Positions 8,163 to 15,160 of a stretch of 17,897 nucleotides of DNA are shown in pieces. A program made the translations under genes and the position numbers. The stretch is from Bacteroidia bacterium (lineage in GTDB: Bacteria; Bacteroidota; Bacteroidia; Bacteroidales; Azobacteroidaceae): contig BNYG01000039.1 in assembly GCA_026000155.1 (NCBI GenBank), positions 1 to 17,897 on the forward strand. The letters are read 5' to 3'. The first letter of the stretch is position 1, and the number at the start of each line of letters is the position of its first letter. The notes under the pieces are model-generated. The model did no database searches. It was not told the origin of the DNA and was given only the letters and a program-made list of their open reading frames with translations.

Positions 8163-8253
8163 GGTCGGGTATATTTGTGGTGGCAATTTGTTTTGAGCAA
8201 TCAAACAAAGACCCCGTTTGCAAAGTGACCAATGTTACTTGCCCGATTGGGCA
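8163..8253 (+). ncRNA. Candidate structured RNA downstream of the IS110 transposase (possible bridge/seek RNA remnant)
   Basis: This segment begins 21 bases after the transposase stop. CGGGT (8166-8170) can pair with ACCCCG (8211-8216, one bulge). Inside it is a hairpin, TTTGTTTTGA (8187-8196) with TCAAACAAA (8201-8209), closed by a GCAA tetraloop and with one bulged T. The 16 bases 8171-8186 form a one-sided internal loop. A second hairpin, TGCCC-GATT-GGGCA, is at 8240-8253. IS110-family elements carry a non-coding RNA beside the transposase that guides target choice, and in the IS1111 group it lies downstream. The match is structural impression only; no loop-to-target pairing was shown. Confidence 0.3.
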
Positions 8254-8414
8254 TGAGCACACAAACATGAGTTAATGTTTTTCTTCTCTATGGAAAAACC
8301 AAACTCGAAGGGGAAAATCGCAACTCAAGGCGAAACGGAGGTATCGCGCTCTTTGAAAGAATTTATAGGGGAAATATACACTTTTTCTGACATAAAACAA
8401 AATTCTATACATTT

Positions 8415-8456
8415 TTATCCACGAATAATTAGTTATTTATTACACTTTTATCCACA
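8415..8456 (+). other. Two DnaA-box-like sites in AT-rich DNA
   Basis: TTATCCACG at 8415-8423 and the exact consensus TTATCCACA at 8448-8456 lie in the same orientation, 33 bases apart. Both belong to a longer imperfect repeat, ACAtTTTTATCCAC / ACAcTTTTATCCAC. A third, one-mismatch site (TCATCCACA) is on the opposite strand at 8618-8626, inside the leader hairpin. The sites could bind DnaA, but chance cannot be excluded in AT-rich DNA. Confidence 0.4.
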
Positions 8457-8468
8457 TAAATTTGTTGT

Positions 8469-8480
8469 AAATGTACATTT
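8469..8480. repeat. Perfect 12-bp palindrome AAATGTACATTT
   Basis: Exact dyad symmetry about 90 bases upstream of the rpsH -7 element. It has the form of an operator for a dimeric regulator, but no regulator is identified. Confidence 0.35.
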
Positions 8481-8556
8481 TTTCCCTAAAAAATAACTGT
8501 TAAATAAGGTGTCAAAAAAAATTTCTTAAAAAATATCAATTTTTCTATTAAGTATT

Positions 8557-8587
8557 TATGTTGTTTCAAAAAAAAATACTAACTTTG
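8557..8587 (+). promoter_or_regulatory. Promoter for the rpsH-led ribosomal protein operon
   Basis: TAACTTTG at 8580-8587 is a perfect -7 element, identical to that of pyrG. The -33 region is weaker: TATGTTG (8557-8563) is the nearest match. Transcription would start near 8591-8594, about 100 bases before rpsH. Such a promoter is needed because rpsH is cut off from the rest of the spc operon here. Confidence 0.65.
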
Positions 8588-8591
8588 CGAC

Positions 8592-8673
8592 CCATTTCAT
8601 GCACATTTGGGAAAAAATGTGGATGAAACGGACTGAGAGTTTGTTAAATATTGTCCGGAAAGTCCGGATCAAT
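8592..8673 (+). promoter_or_regulatory. Structured 5' leader of rpsH with two hairpins
   Basis: Hairpin 1: TTTCAT (8595-8600) and CACATTT (8602-8608) pair with AAATGTG (8615-8621) and ATGAAA (8623-8628), with one G-G mismatch and loop GGGAAA. Past an A-C mismatch, CC (8592-8593) can pair with GG (8630-8631). It begins at the predicted transcription start. Hairpin 2: ATTGTCCGG (8650-8658) pairs with CCGGATCAAT (8664-8673, T8669 bulged) with loop AAAGT, 17 bases before the ATG. A regulatory role is inferred from position and stem quality; neither matches an S8-binding site I know. Confidence 0.5.
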
Positions 8674-8690
8674 TTAATTTTTAATCATTT

Positions 8691-9086
8691 ATGACAGATC
8701 CAATTGCAGATTATTTGACGAGATTGCGGAATGCCATCAAAGCTAAACACAGAGTGGTGGAGATTCCTGCGTCAAATTTAAAGAAAGAGATCACTAAGAT
8801 CCTTTTCGACAAAGGCTACATCTTGAATTACAAGTTTGTAGAGGAGGGTCCTCAAGGTACGATCAAAATTGCCTTGAAGTACGACCCCGTAAATAAAGTA
8901 AACGCAATAAAAGTCCTGAAGCGGGTTTCCACTCCGGGTTTGCGTCAATACACCGGCTACAAAGAGATGCCCCGTGTATTAAATGGCTTGGGAATTGCCG
9001 TACTGAGTACTTCCAAAGGAGTGATGACAGACAAAGAAGCCCGCGATCAGAAGATTGGCGGGGAAGTTTTATGTTATGTTTATTAA
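8691..9086 (+). CDS. rpsH: 30S ribosomal protein S8 (uS8)
   Basis: 131 residues, full length. S8 binds the central domain of 16S rRNA early in 30S assembly. In E. coli it also represses the spc operon through a site in the rplE message. The N-terminal MTDPIADYLTRLRNA and the C-terminal STSKGVMTDKEARDQKIGGEVLCYVY (106-131) are diagnostic. Unlike in most bacteria, it is the first gene of its transcript here: no rplN, rplX, rplE or rpsN precedes it, and a promoter and folded leader lie directly upstream. Its start codon has no Shine-Dalgarno sequence. rplF follows after 16 bases. Confidence 0.98.
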   Translation: MTDPIADYLTRLRNAIKAKHRVVEIPASNLKKEITKILFDKGYILNYKFVEEGPQGTIKIALKYDPVNKVNAIKVLKRVSTPGLRQYTGYKEMPRVLNGLGIAVLSTSKGVMTDKEARDQKIGGEVLCYVY

Positions 9087-9087
9087 T

Positions 9088-9095
9088 TAAGGAGG
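9088..9095 (+). promoter_or_regulatory. Strong Shine-Dalgarno sequence before rplF
   Basis: TAAGGAGG lies 7 bases before the rplF ATG. This is notable because most genes in this window, as in Bacteroidetes generally, have none. Confidence 0.7.
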
Positions 9096-9102
9096 AAAAA
9101 GT

Positions 9103-9654
9103 ATGTCAAGAATAGGAAAACTACCCATTACAATCCCCGCAGGAGTAACCATAACCCAAAAAGACAATGTGGTTACGGTGAAAGGTCCCAAAGGAGAATT
9201 ATCTCAGGATGTCAATCCGGCTATCCAAATTGAAGTAAATGATAATGTATTGACGGTGTCCCGGCCCGATGACGAAAGACAAAACCGCGCTTTTCACGGC
9301 TTGTACCGTTCGTTGCTCAATAACATGGTTATTGGCGTATCGGAAGGTTACCGGAAAGAACTGGAATTAGTCGGAGTCGGTTACCGTGTTACCAATACCG
9401 GAAACGTGTTGGACTTTGCATTAGGTTATACACACAATATCTATTTGCAACTGCCTAAAGAAATTAAAGTTGAAACCAAAGCGGAACGGAATAAAAACCC
9501 GTTGGTTATTTTGGAATCAGTTGACAAACAACTCATCGGACAAGTTTGTGCGAAAATCCGTTCATTCCGTAAAGTAGAACCTTACAAAGGTAAAGGTATT
9601 CGTTTTGTCGGTGAAGTGGTTCGCAGGAAATCCGGAAAGTCAGCAAGTAAATAA
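9103..9654 (+). CDS. rplF: 50S ribosomal protein L6 (uL6)
   Basis: 183 residues. L6 binds 23S rRNA near the sarcin-ricin loop and the factor-binding site. It begins [12 protein letters not shown] and has two tandem L6 domains (about 1-82 and 90-170), with the C-terminal signature PYKGKGIRF at 160-168. It lies 16 bases after rpsH and 14 before rplR, in the standard spc order. It is preceded by a near-perfect Shine-Dalgarno sequence. Confidence 0.98.
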   Translation: MSRIGKLPITIPAGVTITQKDNVVTVKGPKGELSQDVNPAIQIEVNDNVLTVSRPDDERQNRAFHGLYRSLLNNMVIGVSEGYRKELELVGVGYRVTNTGNVLDFALGYTHNIYLQLPKEIKVETKAERNKNPLVILESVDKQLIGQVCAKIRSFRKVEPYKGKGIRFVGEVVRRKSGKSASK

Positions 9655-9668
9655 TTAAGGAAATTATC

Positions 9669-10013
9669 ATGACAACAAAGGAATTAAGAAGAATCAAAAT
9701 AAAACAAGGGGTGCGCAAGCATGTTTCAGGAACTGCTGCCCGTCCCCGCTTGAGTGTATTCAGAAGCAACAAGCAAATTTATGCCCAGGTTATTGATGAC
9801 CTGACCGGCAAAACATTGGCTGCGGCTTCTTCTCTTGGAATAGCTGAAAAAGCGCCTAAAAAGGAAATTGCTTCGAAAGTAGGCGAGCAGATTGCTCAAA
9901 AATCGAAAGAAGCAGGTATCGAAACGGTGGTTTTTGACCGGAACGGTTATTTATACCATGGCAGAGTAAAGGAATTAGCAGAAGCTGCTCGTAAAGGTGG
10001 ACTTAAATTTTAA
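9669..10013 (+). CDS. rplR: 50S ribosomal protein L18 (uL18)
   Basis: 114 residues. L18 binds 5S rRNA and links it to the large subunit. The basic N-terminus is followed by [20 protein letters not shown] (25-44), and the C-terminus [26 protein letters not shown] is characteristic. A weaker AAGGA lies 7 bases before the ATG. rpsE starts 6 bases after the stop. Confidence 0.98.
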   Translation: MTTKELRRIKIKQGVRKHVSGTAARPRLSVFRSNKQIYAQVIDDLTGKTLAAASSLGIAEKAPKKEIASKVGEQIAQKSKEAGIETVVFDRNGYLYHGRVKELAEAARKGGLKF

Positions 10014-10019
10014 TAAGAA

Positions 10020-10535
10020 ATGGCAGTAAATAATAAAGTAAAGTCAACAAACGACTTGGAATTAAAAGACCGCTTAGTTGCTATCAACCGTGTAACTAAA
10101 GTTACTAAAGGGGGTCGTACCTTCAGTTTCGCAGCTATCGTTGTAGTTGGAAACGAAGACGGTATTGTCGGTTGGGGTTTAGGAAAAGCCGGTGAAGTCA
10201 CAGCAGCAATTGCTAAAGGCGTAGAAGCAGCCAAAAAGAACTTGATCAAAGTTCCAATCTATAAAGGAACCATTCCTCACGAACAATTAGCTAAGTTTGG
10301 TGGTGCGCAAGTGTTCATCAAACCGGCGACTCATGGTACCGGAGTAAAAGCCGGAGGCGCTATGCGTGCGGTATTGGAAAGTGTTGGGATAACCGACGTG
10401 TTGGCAAAATCCAAAGGATCTTCCAATCCTCACAACTTGGTAAAAGCGACTATCGCTGCCTTGGGTGAATTAAGGGATCCGGCTATGGTAGCCCAAAACA
10501 GAGGTATATCGGTAGAAAAAGTGTTTAAAGGATAA
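10020..10535 (+). CDS. rpsE: 30S ribosomal protein S5 (uS5)
   Basis: 171 residues. S5 helps hold the decoding centre and mRNA entry channel; mutations in the family affect spectinomycin response and decoding accuracy. The N-terminal double-stranded-RNA-binding-like domain shows [16 protein letters not shown] and [10 protein letters not shown] (51-60). The C-terminal domain has [23 protein letters not shown] and [11 protein letters not shown]. Spacing to rplR is 6 bases. Confidence 0.98.
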   Translation: MAVNNKVKSTNDLELKDRLVAINRVTKVTKGGRTFSFAAIVVVGNEDGIVGWGLGKAGEVTAAIAKGVEAAKKNLIKVPIYKGTIPHEQLAKFGGAQVFIKPATHGTGVKAGGAMRAVLESVGITDVLAKSKGSSNPHNLVKATIAALGELRDPAMVAQNRGISVEKVFKG

Positions 10536-10536
10536 T

Positions 10537-10542
10537 AGGAGG
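10537..10542 (+). promoter_or_regulatory. Strong Shine-Dalgarno sequence before rpmD
   Basis: AGGAGG lies 7 bases before the rpmD ATG at 10550, the second clear Shine-Dalgarno sequence in this operon after that of rplF. Confidence 0.7.
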
Positions 10543-10549
10543 AAAAGAT

Positions 10550-10726
10550 ATGGCAACGATAAAAATTAAACAAGTAAGAAGCCGCATCGGCTGTCCGAAA
10601 ACGCAAAGAAGAACGTTAGACGCTTTGGGTTTGAGAAAAACCGGTCGCGTAGTTGAACACGAAGATAATCCTGCTATTTTGGGAATGGTTGAGAAAGTTA
10701 AACATTTAGTATCAGTAGAAAAATAA
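10550..10726 (+). CDS. rpmD: 50S ribosomal protein L30 (uL30)
   Basis: 58 residues, too short for many gene callers. It starts MATIKIKQVRSRIGCPKTQRRTL and continues with LGLRKTGRVVEHEDNPAILGMVEKVKHLV, the complete L30 pattern of one short alpha-beta domain. It lies between rpsE and rplO, as in the standard spc order. A strong Shine-Dalgarno sequence precedes it, and rplO begins 3 bases after its stop. Confidence 0.97.
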   Translation: MATIKIKQVRSRIGCPKTQRRTLDALGLRKTGRVVEHEDNPAILGMVEKVKHLVSVEK

Positions 10727-10729
10727 AAT

Positions 10730-11176
10730 ATGAATTTATCAAATTTAAAACCTGCTGAAGGTTCGACAAAAACCCGTAAAAGAATTGGCCGTGGAACGGG
10801 TTCGGGTTTGGGAGGAACTTCCACGAGAGGTCATAAAGGTCAAAAATCAAGATCAGGTTATTCCAAGAAAATCGGTTTTGAAGGGGGGCAGATGCCTATT
10901 CAAAGACGCTTGCCGAAATTCGGTTTCAAGAATATCAATCGTATTGAATATAAGGCAATTAACTTAGATACACTGCAAGCTTTGGCAGAAGCGCAACAAT
11001 TGACAAAGATTGGTGTCGAAGAGTTAAAAAATGCCGGATTTGTTTCTTCTAAACAATTGGTGAAAATCCTTGCTAAAGGAACCCTTACTTCTGCGTTGGA
11101 AATTACAGCGAATGCTTTTTCCAAAACCGCCGAAGAAGCGATTACGAAAGCAGGAGGAACAGCAGTAAAACTCTAA
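10730..11176 (+). CDS. rplO: 50S ribosomal protein L15 (uL15)
   Basis: 148 residues. L15 is a late-assembling large-subunit protein with a long extended, glycine- and arginine-rich N-terminal part, seen here as GRGTGSGLGGTSTRGHKGQKSRSG (20-43) and FEGGQMPIQRRLPKFGF. The globular C-terminal half carries the usual L15 end GGTAVKL. secY starts 4 bases after the stop. Confidence 0.98.
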   Translation: MNLSNLKPAEGSTKTRKRIGRGTGSGLGGTSTRGHKGQKSRSGYSKKIGFEGGQMPIQRRLPKFGFKNINRIEYKAINLDTLQALAEAQQLTKIGVEELKNAGFVSSKQLVKILAKGTLTSALEITANAFSKTAEEAITKAGGTAVKL

Positions 11177-11180
11177 TCGG

Positions 11181-12521
11181 ATGAGAGCAATTGATACAAT
11201 AAAAAACATTTGGAAGATAGAAGATTTGAAAAATCGAATCATTCTAACGCTCCTTTTAATAGTTGTTTACCGCTTTCTATCCGTGATTACGCTTCCAGGC
11301 ATTGACCCGTCTTCATTAGGCGCTTTGCAAGCTCAGACCCAAGGCGGTTTGATGAGTTTGCTGGATATGTTTTCAGGCGGCGCTTTTTCCAATGCTTCTA
11401 TTGTAGCCTTGGGAATTATGCCGTATATCTCGGCGTCTATCGTAATCCAGTTGTTAGCCATTGCGGTTCCGTATTTCCAAAAATTACAACGCGAAGGTGA
11501 AAGCGGAAGAAGAAAAATCAATCAATATACACGTTATTTGACAGTAGCTATTTTGCTGCTTCAGGCGCCTACCTATTTGGTTAACCTGAGTGTACAGATG
11601 CGACAAGTGGGCGCAGCGCTTCCGAGTGGAGCGTGGTTCACTATTTCTTCTACCATCATATTGGCTGCAGGTTCCATGTTTGTGTTGTGGTTAGGTGAAA
11701 AAATTACCGATAAAGGGGTTGGAAACGGTATTTCGTTCATTATCATGGTTGGTATTATCGCCCGTTTGCCGCAAGCACTGTCACAGGAATTTATTTCCCG
11801 GGTCAGTGAAGCGTCCGGTGGATTGATCATGTTGTTGCTTGAAATTGTCGCTCTGTTGGCTGTGATTGCCGGCGCCATTCTTTTGGTACAAGGAACACGG
11901 AGAATTCCGGTTCAATATGCCAAACAAATGGTGGGTAATAAACAGTACGGCGGCGCCCGGCAATATATCCCTTTGAAAGTGAATGCGGCTAACGTAATGC
12001 CGATTATCTTTGCACAGGCCATTATGTTTATTCCGGTTTCTTTATTGGGCTTCGGTTCCAATACGGAGAGTTGGGCATACAAAGTATTTTCACCGCTGAT
12101 CGACATCAACGGATTTTGGTATAATTTCATTGATGTAGTATTAATCATTATGTTTACCTATTTCTATACGGCTATTACCATCAATCCCAAGCAAATGGCA
12201 GAAGATTTGAAACGTAATAACGGATTTATACCGGGTATCAAACCGGGAAAGAAAACGGCTGAATATATTGACGAAATTATGTCGAGAATTACCCTTCCGG
12301 GATCCTTGTTTCTTGCTTTTGTGGCGATTATGCCGGCTTTTGCAAAAATGTTCGGAATACAGCAAGCCTTTGCTTCTTTCTTTGGAGGAACCTCCTTGTT
12401 GATTCTGGTGGGTGTGGTGTTGGATACTTTGCAACAAATAGAAAGTCATCTGTTGATGCGTCATTATGACGGCTTGCTGAAGTCAGGAAGAATTAAAGGC
12501 CGTTCGGGTCAGATGTATTGA
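11181..12521 (+). CDS. secY: Preprotein translocase subunit SecY
   Basis: 446 residues, normal length, with ten hydrophobic membrane segments expected. SecY forms the channel of the Sec translocon for export and membrane insertion, working with SecE, SecA and YidC. Visible marks include the cytosolic N-terminus with KIEDLKNRI, the plug region near FSGGAFSNASI (64-74), TM2 GIMPYISASIVIQLL (78-92) and the conserved REGESGRRKINQYTRY (104-119). Later come VQGTRRIPVQYAKQ and the C-terminal loop DDLKRNNGFIPGIKPG type motif (here EDLKRNNGFIPGIKPG). Its TGA stop overlaps the map start as TGATG. Confidence 0.98.
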   Translation: MRAIDTIKNIWKIEDLKNRIILTLLLIVVYRFLSVITLPGIDPSSLGALQAQTQGGLMSLLDMFSGGAFSNASIVALGIMPYISASIVIQLLAIAVPYFQKLQREGESGRRKINQYTRYLTVAILLLQAPTYLVNLSVQMRQVGAALPSGAWFTISSTIILAAGSMFVLWLGEKITDKGVGNGISFIIMVGIIARLPQALSQEFISRVSEASGGLIMLLLEIVALLAVIAGAILLVQGTRRIPVQYAKQMVGNKQYGGARQYIPLKVNAANVMPIIFAQAIMFIPVSLLGFGSNTESWAYKVFSPLIDINGFWYNFIDVVLIIMFTYFYTAITINPKQMAEDLKRNNGFIPGIKPGKKTAEYIDEIMSRITLPGSLFLAFVAIMPAFAKMFGIQQAFASFFGGTSLLILVGVVLDTLQQIESHLLMRHYDGLLKSGRIKGRSGQMY

Positions 12522-13300
12522 TGATTTATTTAAAGACAGACGAAGAAATTGAGTTGATGCGGGTAGCAAACCATTTGGTGGGAGCTACATTGGCTGAAGT
12601 GGCAAAACACATAGCGCCGGGAGTTACCACGTATCAATTAGATAAAATAGCAGATGAATTTATCCATGATCAAGGAGCAATTCCCTTGTTCAAAGGATAT
12701 AACGGATTTCCCAATGCGCTCTGTATTTCAGTGAATGAAAATGTAGTTCACGGTATTCCGGGAGCTTACCAACTGAAAGAAGGAGACATTGTTTCTGTCG
12801 ATTGCGGAGCGAAAATTAACGGCTATTGCGGCGATTCCGCTTACACCTTTGAAGTAGGCGAAGTGGATCCGGCAGTAAAGAAATTGTTGCAAACAACAAA
12901 AGAATCTTTATACGTTGGAATCAGCCATGCAGTCGAAGGAAAAAGGATAGGTGATATCGGCAACGCGATTCAACATTACTGTGAAGACAGAGGTTATGGT
13001 GTTGTCAGGGAATTGGTAGGGCACGGAATCGGAAAAGAGATGCACGAAGCGCCCGAAGTACCCAATTATGGGAAAAAAGGTTACGGAGCGCTCTTGAAAA
13101 GCGGAATGTGTATTGCCATAGAACCGATGATCAACATGGGAAAAAAGAATGTCAGATTTGACAAGAAGGATGGTTGGACGGTTAGCACCGCAGATCGTAA
13201 ACCGTCAGCTCATTTTGAACATACCGTAGCCATCCGGCCGGGGAAAGCAGATATTTTATCAACGTTTGAGTTAATAGATCAGGTTTTACAAAATAAATAA
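12521..13300 (+). CDS. map: Type I methionine aminopeptidase
   Basis: 259 residues from ATG 12521. An upstream in-frame TTG at 12518 would add one residue, but the ATG makes the classic TGATG overlap with secY, so I prefer it. The enzyme removes the initiator methionine from new proteins. The five metal ligands of the pita-bread fold are all visible: Asp94 (SVDCG), Asp105 (GYCGD), His168 (VGHGIG), Glu201 (IEPMI) and Glu233 (FEHT). His77 and His175 are the usual active-site histidines. It is type Ia, with no zinc-finger extension. Placement between secY and infA is common in Bacteroidetes. Confidence 0.97.
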   Translation: MIYLKTDEEIELMRVANHLVGATLAEVAKHIAPGVTTYQLDKIADEFIHDQGAIPLFKGYNGFPNALCISVNENVVHGIPGAYQLKEGDIVSVDCGAKINGYCGDSAYTFEVGEVDPAVKKLLQTTKESLYVGISHAVEGKRIGDIGNAIQHYCEDRGYGVVRELVGHGIGKEMHEAPEVPNYGKKGYGALLKSGMCIAIEPMINMGKKNVRFDKKDGWTVSTADRKPSAHFEHTVAIRPGKADILSTFELIDQVLQNK

Positions 13301-13303
13301 TTT

Positions 13304-13522
13304 ATGGCTAAACAGTCAGCAATAGAGCAAGATGGGACCATTATCGAAGCATTGTCCAATGCAATGTTTCGGGTTGAATTGGAAAACGGACATGAAATTA
13401 CCGCCCATATTTCGGGGAAGATGCGGATGCATTACATCAAAATCCTTCCCGGAGACAAGGTGAAAGTGGAAATGTCGCCGTACGATTTATCCAAAGGCCG
13501 TATTTCATTTAGATACAAATAA
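13304..13522 (+). CDS. infA: Translation initiation factor IF-1
   Basis: 72 residues, a single S1-like OB fold: [41 protein letters not shown], ending with [16 protein letters not shown]-1 binds the A site of the 30S subunit during initiation. It starts 3 bases after the map stop, and rpmJ follows after 13 bases. Confidence 0.98.
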   Translation: MAKQSAIEQDGTIIEALSNAMFRVELENGHEITAHISGKMRMHYIKILPGDKVKVEMSPYDLSKGRISFRYK

Positions 13523-13535
13523 AAAAAGAAAAAAT

Positions 13536-13652
13536 ATGAAAGTAAGAGCTTCAATCAAAAAACGTGGCGCCGATTCTAAGATCGTTCGTAGAAAAGGGCG
13601 TTTGTATGTGATCGATAAGAAAAATCCTAAATTTAAACAACGTCAAGGATAA
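13536..13652 (+). CDS. rpmJ: 50S ribosomal protein L36 (bL36), zinc-free form
   Basis: 38 residues, the standard length for this smallest ribosomal protein: [38 protein letters not shown]. The three cysteines and one histidine that bind zinc in C+ L36 are absent, so this is the C- form. It sits in the normal place between infA and rpsM at the head of the alpha operon genes. Confidence 0.97.
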   Translation: MKVRASIKKRGADSKIVRRKGRLYVIDKKNPKFKQRQG

Positions 13653-13683
13653 TTTTATTATTTTTGCTAAATTTTTTAATTAA

Positions 13684-14064
13684 ATGGCGATAAGAATAGT
13701 AGGGGTAGATTTACCACAGAATAAAAGGGGCGAAATAGCGTTGACGTACATTTATGGTATTGGTCGCAGTTCCGCCAACAAAATCCTGACGGAAGCAGGT
13801 ATTGATAAAGACATTAAAGTAAAAGATTGGACGGATGATCAAGCAGCAGCAGTGCGCGAAGTCATCGGTCATAGTTTCAAAGTGGAAGGGGATCTTCGTT
13901 CTGAGGTTCAGTTGAATATCAAACGTTTGATGGATATCGGATGCTACCGCGGCGTGCGTCACCGTATCGGACTCCCCGTAAGAGGGCAAAGTACTAAAAA
14001 CAATGCCCGTACCCGCAAGGGAAGAAAGAAAACAGTCGCTAACAAGAAAAAAGCAACAAAGTAA
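13684..14064 (+). CDS. rpsM: 30S ribosomal protein S13 (uS13)
   Basis: 126 residues. S13 is in the head of the 30S subunit and contacts the P-site tRNA and the large subunit. It shows [27 protein letters not shown] (helix-two-turn-helix), [24 protein letters not shown] and the basic tail [12 protein letters not shown]. The 31-base AT-rich gap after rpmJ contains TATTTTTG (13659-13666), a possible -7 element with no matching -33 box. Confidence 0.98.
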   Translation: MAIRIVGVDLPQNKRGEIALTYIYGIGRSSANKILTEAGIDKDIKVKDWTDDQAAAVREVIGHSFKVEGDLRSEVQLNIKRLMDIGCYRGVRHRIGLPVRGQSTKNNARTRKGRKKTVANKKKATK

Positions 14065-14077
14065 TTTAAAGTAAATT

Positions 14078-14467
14078 ATGGCAAAAAAAACAGTCGCAGC
14101 TAAGAAAAGGGTAGTGAAAGTTGACGCCAATGGTCAATTGCATGTACACTCTTCATTTAACAACATCATCATTACGATTGCGAATAGCGAAGGACAAGTC
14201 ATTTCCTGGTCGTCCGCAGGTAAGATGGGCTTTAGAAGTTCTAAAAAGAACACTCCTTATGCAGCTCAGATGGCAGCACAAGATTGTGCTAAAATCGCCT
14301 ATGACCTGGGCTTGCGGAAAGTAAAAGCGTATGTGAAAGGTCCGGGAAACGGTCGTGAATCGGCTATCCGTACAGTACACGGTGCAGGTATCGAAGTAAC
14401 GGAAATTATTGACGTTACACCACTTCCACATAATGGTTGTCGTCCTCCAAAGAGAAGAAGAGTTTAA
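14078..14467 (+). CDS. rpsK: 30S ribosomal protein S11 (uS11)
   Basis: 129 residues. S11 lines the mRNA exit channel on the platform of the 30S subunit. Typical stretches are [52 protein letters not shown] and the C-terminal [13 protein letters not shown] Lys/Ala-rich N-terminal stretch precedes the core. The gap to rpsD is unusually long (77 bases) and holds a heptad repeat. Confidence 0.98.
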   Translation: MAKKTVAAKKRVVKVDANGQLHVHSSFNNIIITIANSEGQVISWSSAGKMGFRSSKKNTPYAAQMAAQDCAKIAYDLGLRKVKAYVKGPGNGRESAIRTVHGAGIEVTEIIDVTPLPHNGCRPPKRRRV

Positions 14468-14475
14468 TTAATTAA

Positions 14476-14538
14476 CAATGGACAATGGACAATTGACAGT
14501 TACTAATTATCAATTGTCAATTATCAATTATCAATTTA
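14476..14538. repeat. Nine-unit 7-bp repeat with dyad symmetry between rpsK and rpsD
   Basis: The 63 bases divide cleanly into seven-base units: CAATGGA twice, CAATTGA, CAGTTAC, TAATTAT, CAATTGT, CAATTAT twice and CAATTTA. Arms AATTGACA (14491-14498) and TGTCAATT (14515-14522) pair exactly around a 16-base loop. The array ends 6 bases before the rpsD ATG. Confidence 0.8.
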
Positions 14539-14544
14539 AATAAT

Positions 14545-15150
14545 ATGGCAAGATATACTGGACCAAAAACAAGAATTGCGCGTAAATTCGGTGAAGCTAT
14601 CTTCGGACCGGATAAGGTTCTCAGCAAAAAAAATTATCCTCCGGGACAACACGGTAACGGACGGAAGAAAAAAACGTCTGAGTACGGTATTCAGTTACGC
14701 GAAAAACAAAAAGCAAAATATACTTACGGTGTGTTGGAAAAACAATTCCGTAACTTGTTTGAAAAAGCTTCCCGTTCGAAAGGTATTACCGGTGAGGTGC
14801 TTCTCCAATTATTGGAATCCCGCTTAGATAATATCGTTTATCGTATGGGTTTGGCAAAAACACGGGCAGGCGCTCGTCAGTTAGTTTCCCACCGCCACAT
14901 TGTGGTAGATGGCAAAGTAGTGAATATTCCTTCTTATGCGGTAAAACCGGGACAAATAGTGGGTGTACGCGAAAAAGCGAAATCATTGGAAGTGATTTTA
15001 GATAGCGTTGCAGGCGTTAACCACAGCAAATATCCCTGGATTGAATACGATCAATCTTCGTTAAGTGCGAAGTATTTGCATATTCCGGAAAGAACCGATA
15101 TTCCCGAAAATATAAAAGAACAATTAATCGTAGAATTATATTCTAAATAA
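14545..15150 (+). CDS. rpsD: 30S ribosomal protein S4 (uS4)
   Basis: 201 residues. S4 nucleates 30S assembly at the 16S five-way junction and, in many bacteria, represses the alpha operon. The N-terminal domain lacks the zinc cysteines (C- form): [39 protein letters not shown]. The S4 RNA-binding domain runs from about 92: [41 protein letters not shown]. The order rpsK-rpsD-rpoA-rplQ is standard. The heptad repeat directly upstream could affect its translation. Confidence 0.98.
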   Translation: MARYTGPKTRIARKFGEAIFGPDKVLSKKNYPPGQHGNGRKKKTSEYGIQLREKQKAKYTYGVLEKQFRNLFEKASRSKGITGEVLLQLLESRLDNIVYRMGLAKTRAGARQLVSHRHIVVDGKVVNIPSYAVKPGQIVGVREKAKSLEVILDSVAGVNHSKYPWIEYDQSSLSAKYLHIPERTDIPENIKEQLIVELYSK

Positions 15151-15160
15151 CAAGTTCATT

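Larger units (their letters stand above)
7318..8270 (+). mobile_element. Degraded IS110-family insertion element (ends not defined)
   Basis: The transposase remnant and the non-coding sequence on either side of it look like an IS110-family element. IS110 elements generally lack long terminal inverted repeats, and I found no convincing ends or target duplication, so both boundaries here are approximate. The element lies exactly where the conserved ribosomal protein gene order is interrupted. Confidence 0.5.
8142..8690. other. 549-bp gene-free region between the IS110 remnant and rpsH
   Basis: An ATG-started frame at 8275-8496 (73 residues) is AT-rich, low in complexity and resembles no known protein, so I treat it as non-coding. 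The region contains the foldable sequence next to the transposase (8163-8253), two DnaA-box-like sites with AT-rich sequence (8415-8580), a 12-bp palindrome (8469-8480), the rpsH promoter (8557-8587) and a structured leader (8592-8673). No remnant of rpsN or rplE, the genes expected before rpsH, is visible. Confidence 0.8.

Noticed and set aside
8275..8496. Open frame of 73 residues on the plus strand between the IS remnant and rpsH
   Set aside because: AT-rich, low-complexity translation with no recognisable motif; it runs through the DnaA-box-like repeats and palindrome, so it is more likely chance.
13659..13666. TATTTTTG as an internal promoter before rpsM
   Set aside because: No -33 TTTG at the right distance, and such AT-rich matches are expected by chance; left as a note under rpsM.
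14476..14538. CRISPR-like array or MITE
   Set aside because: The units are 7 bases with no spacers and there is no terminal inverted repeat with target duplication; it is a simple tandem heptad repeat.
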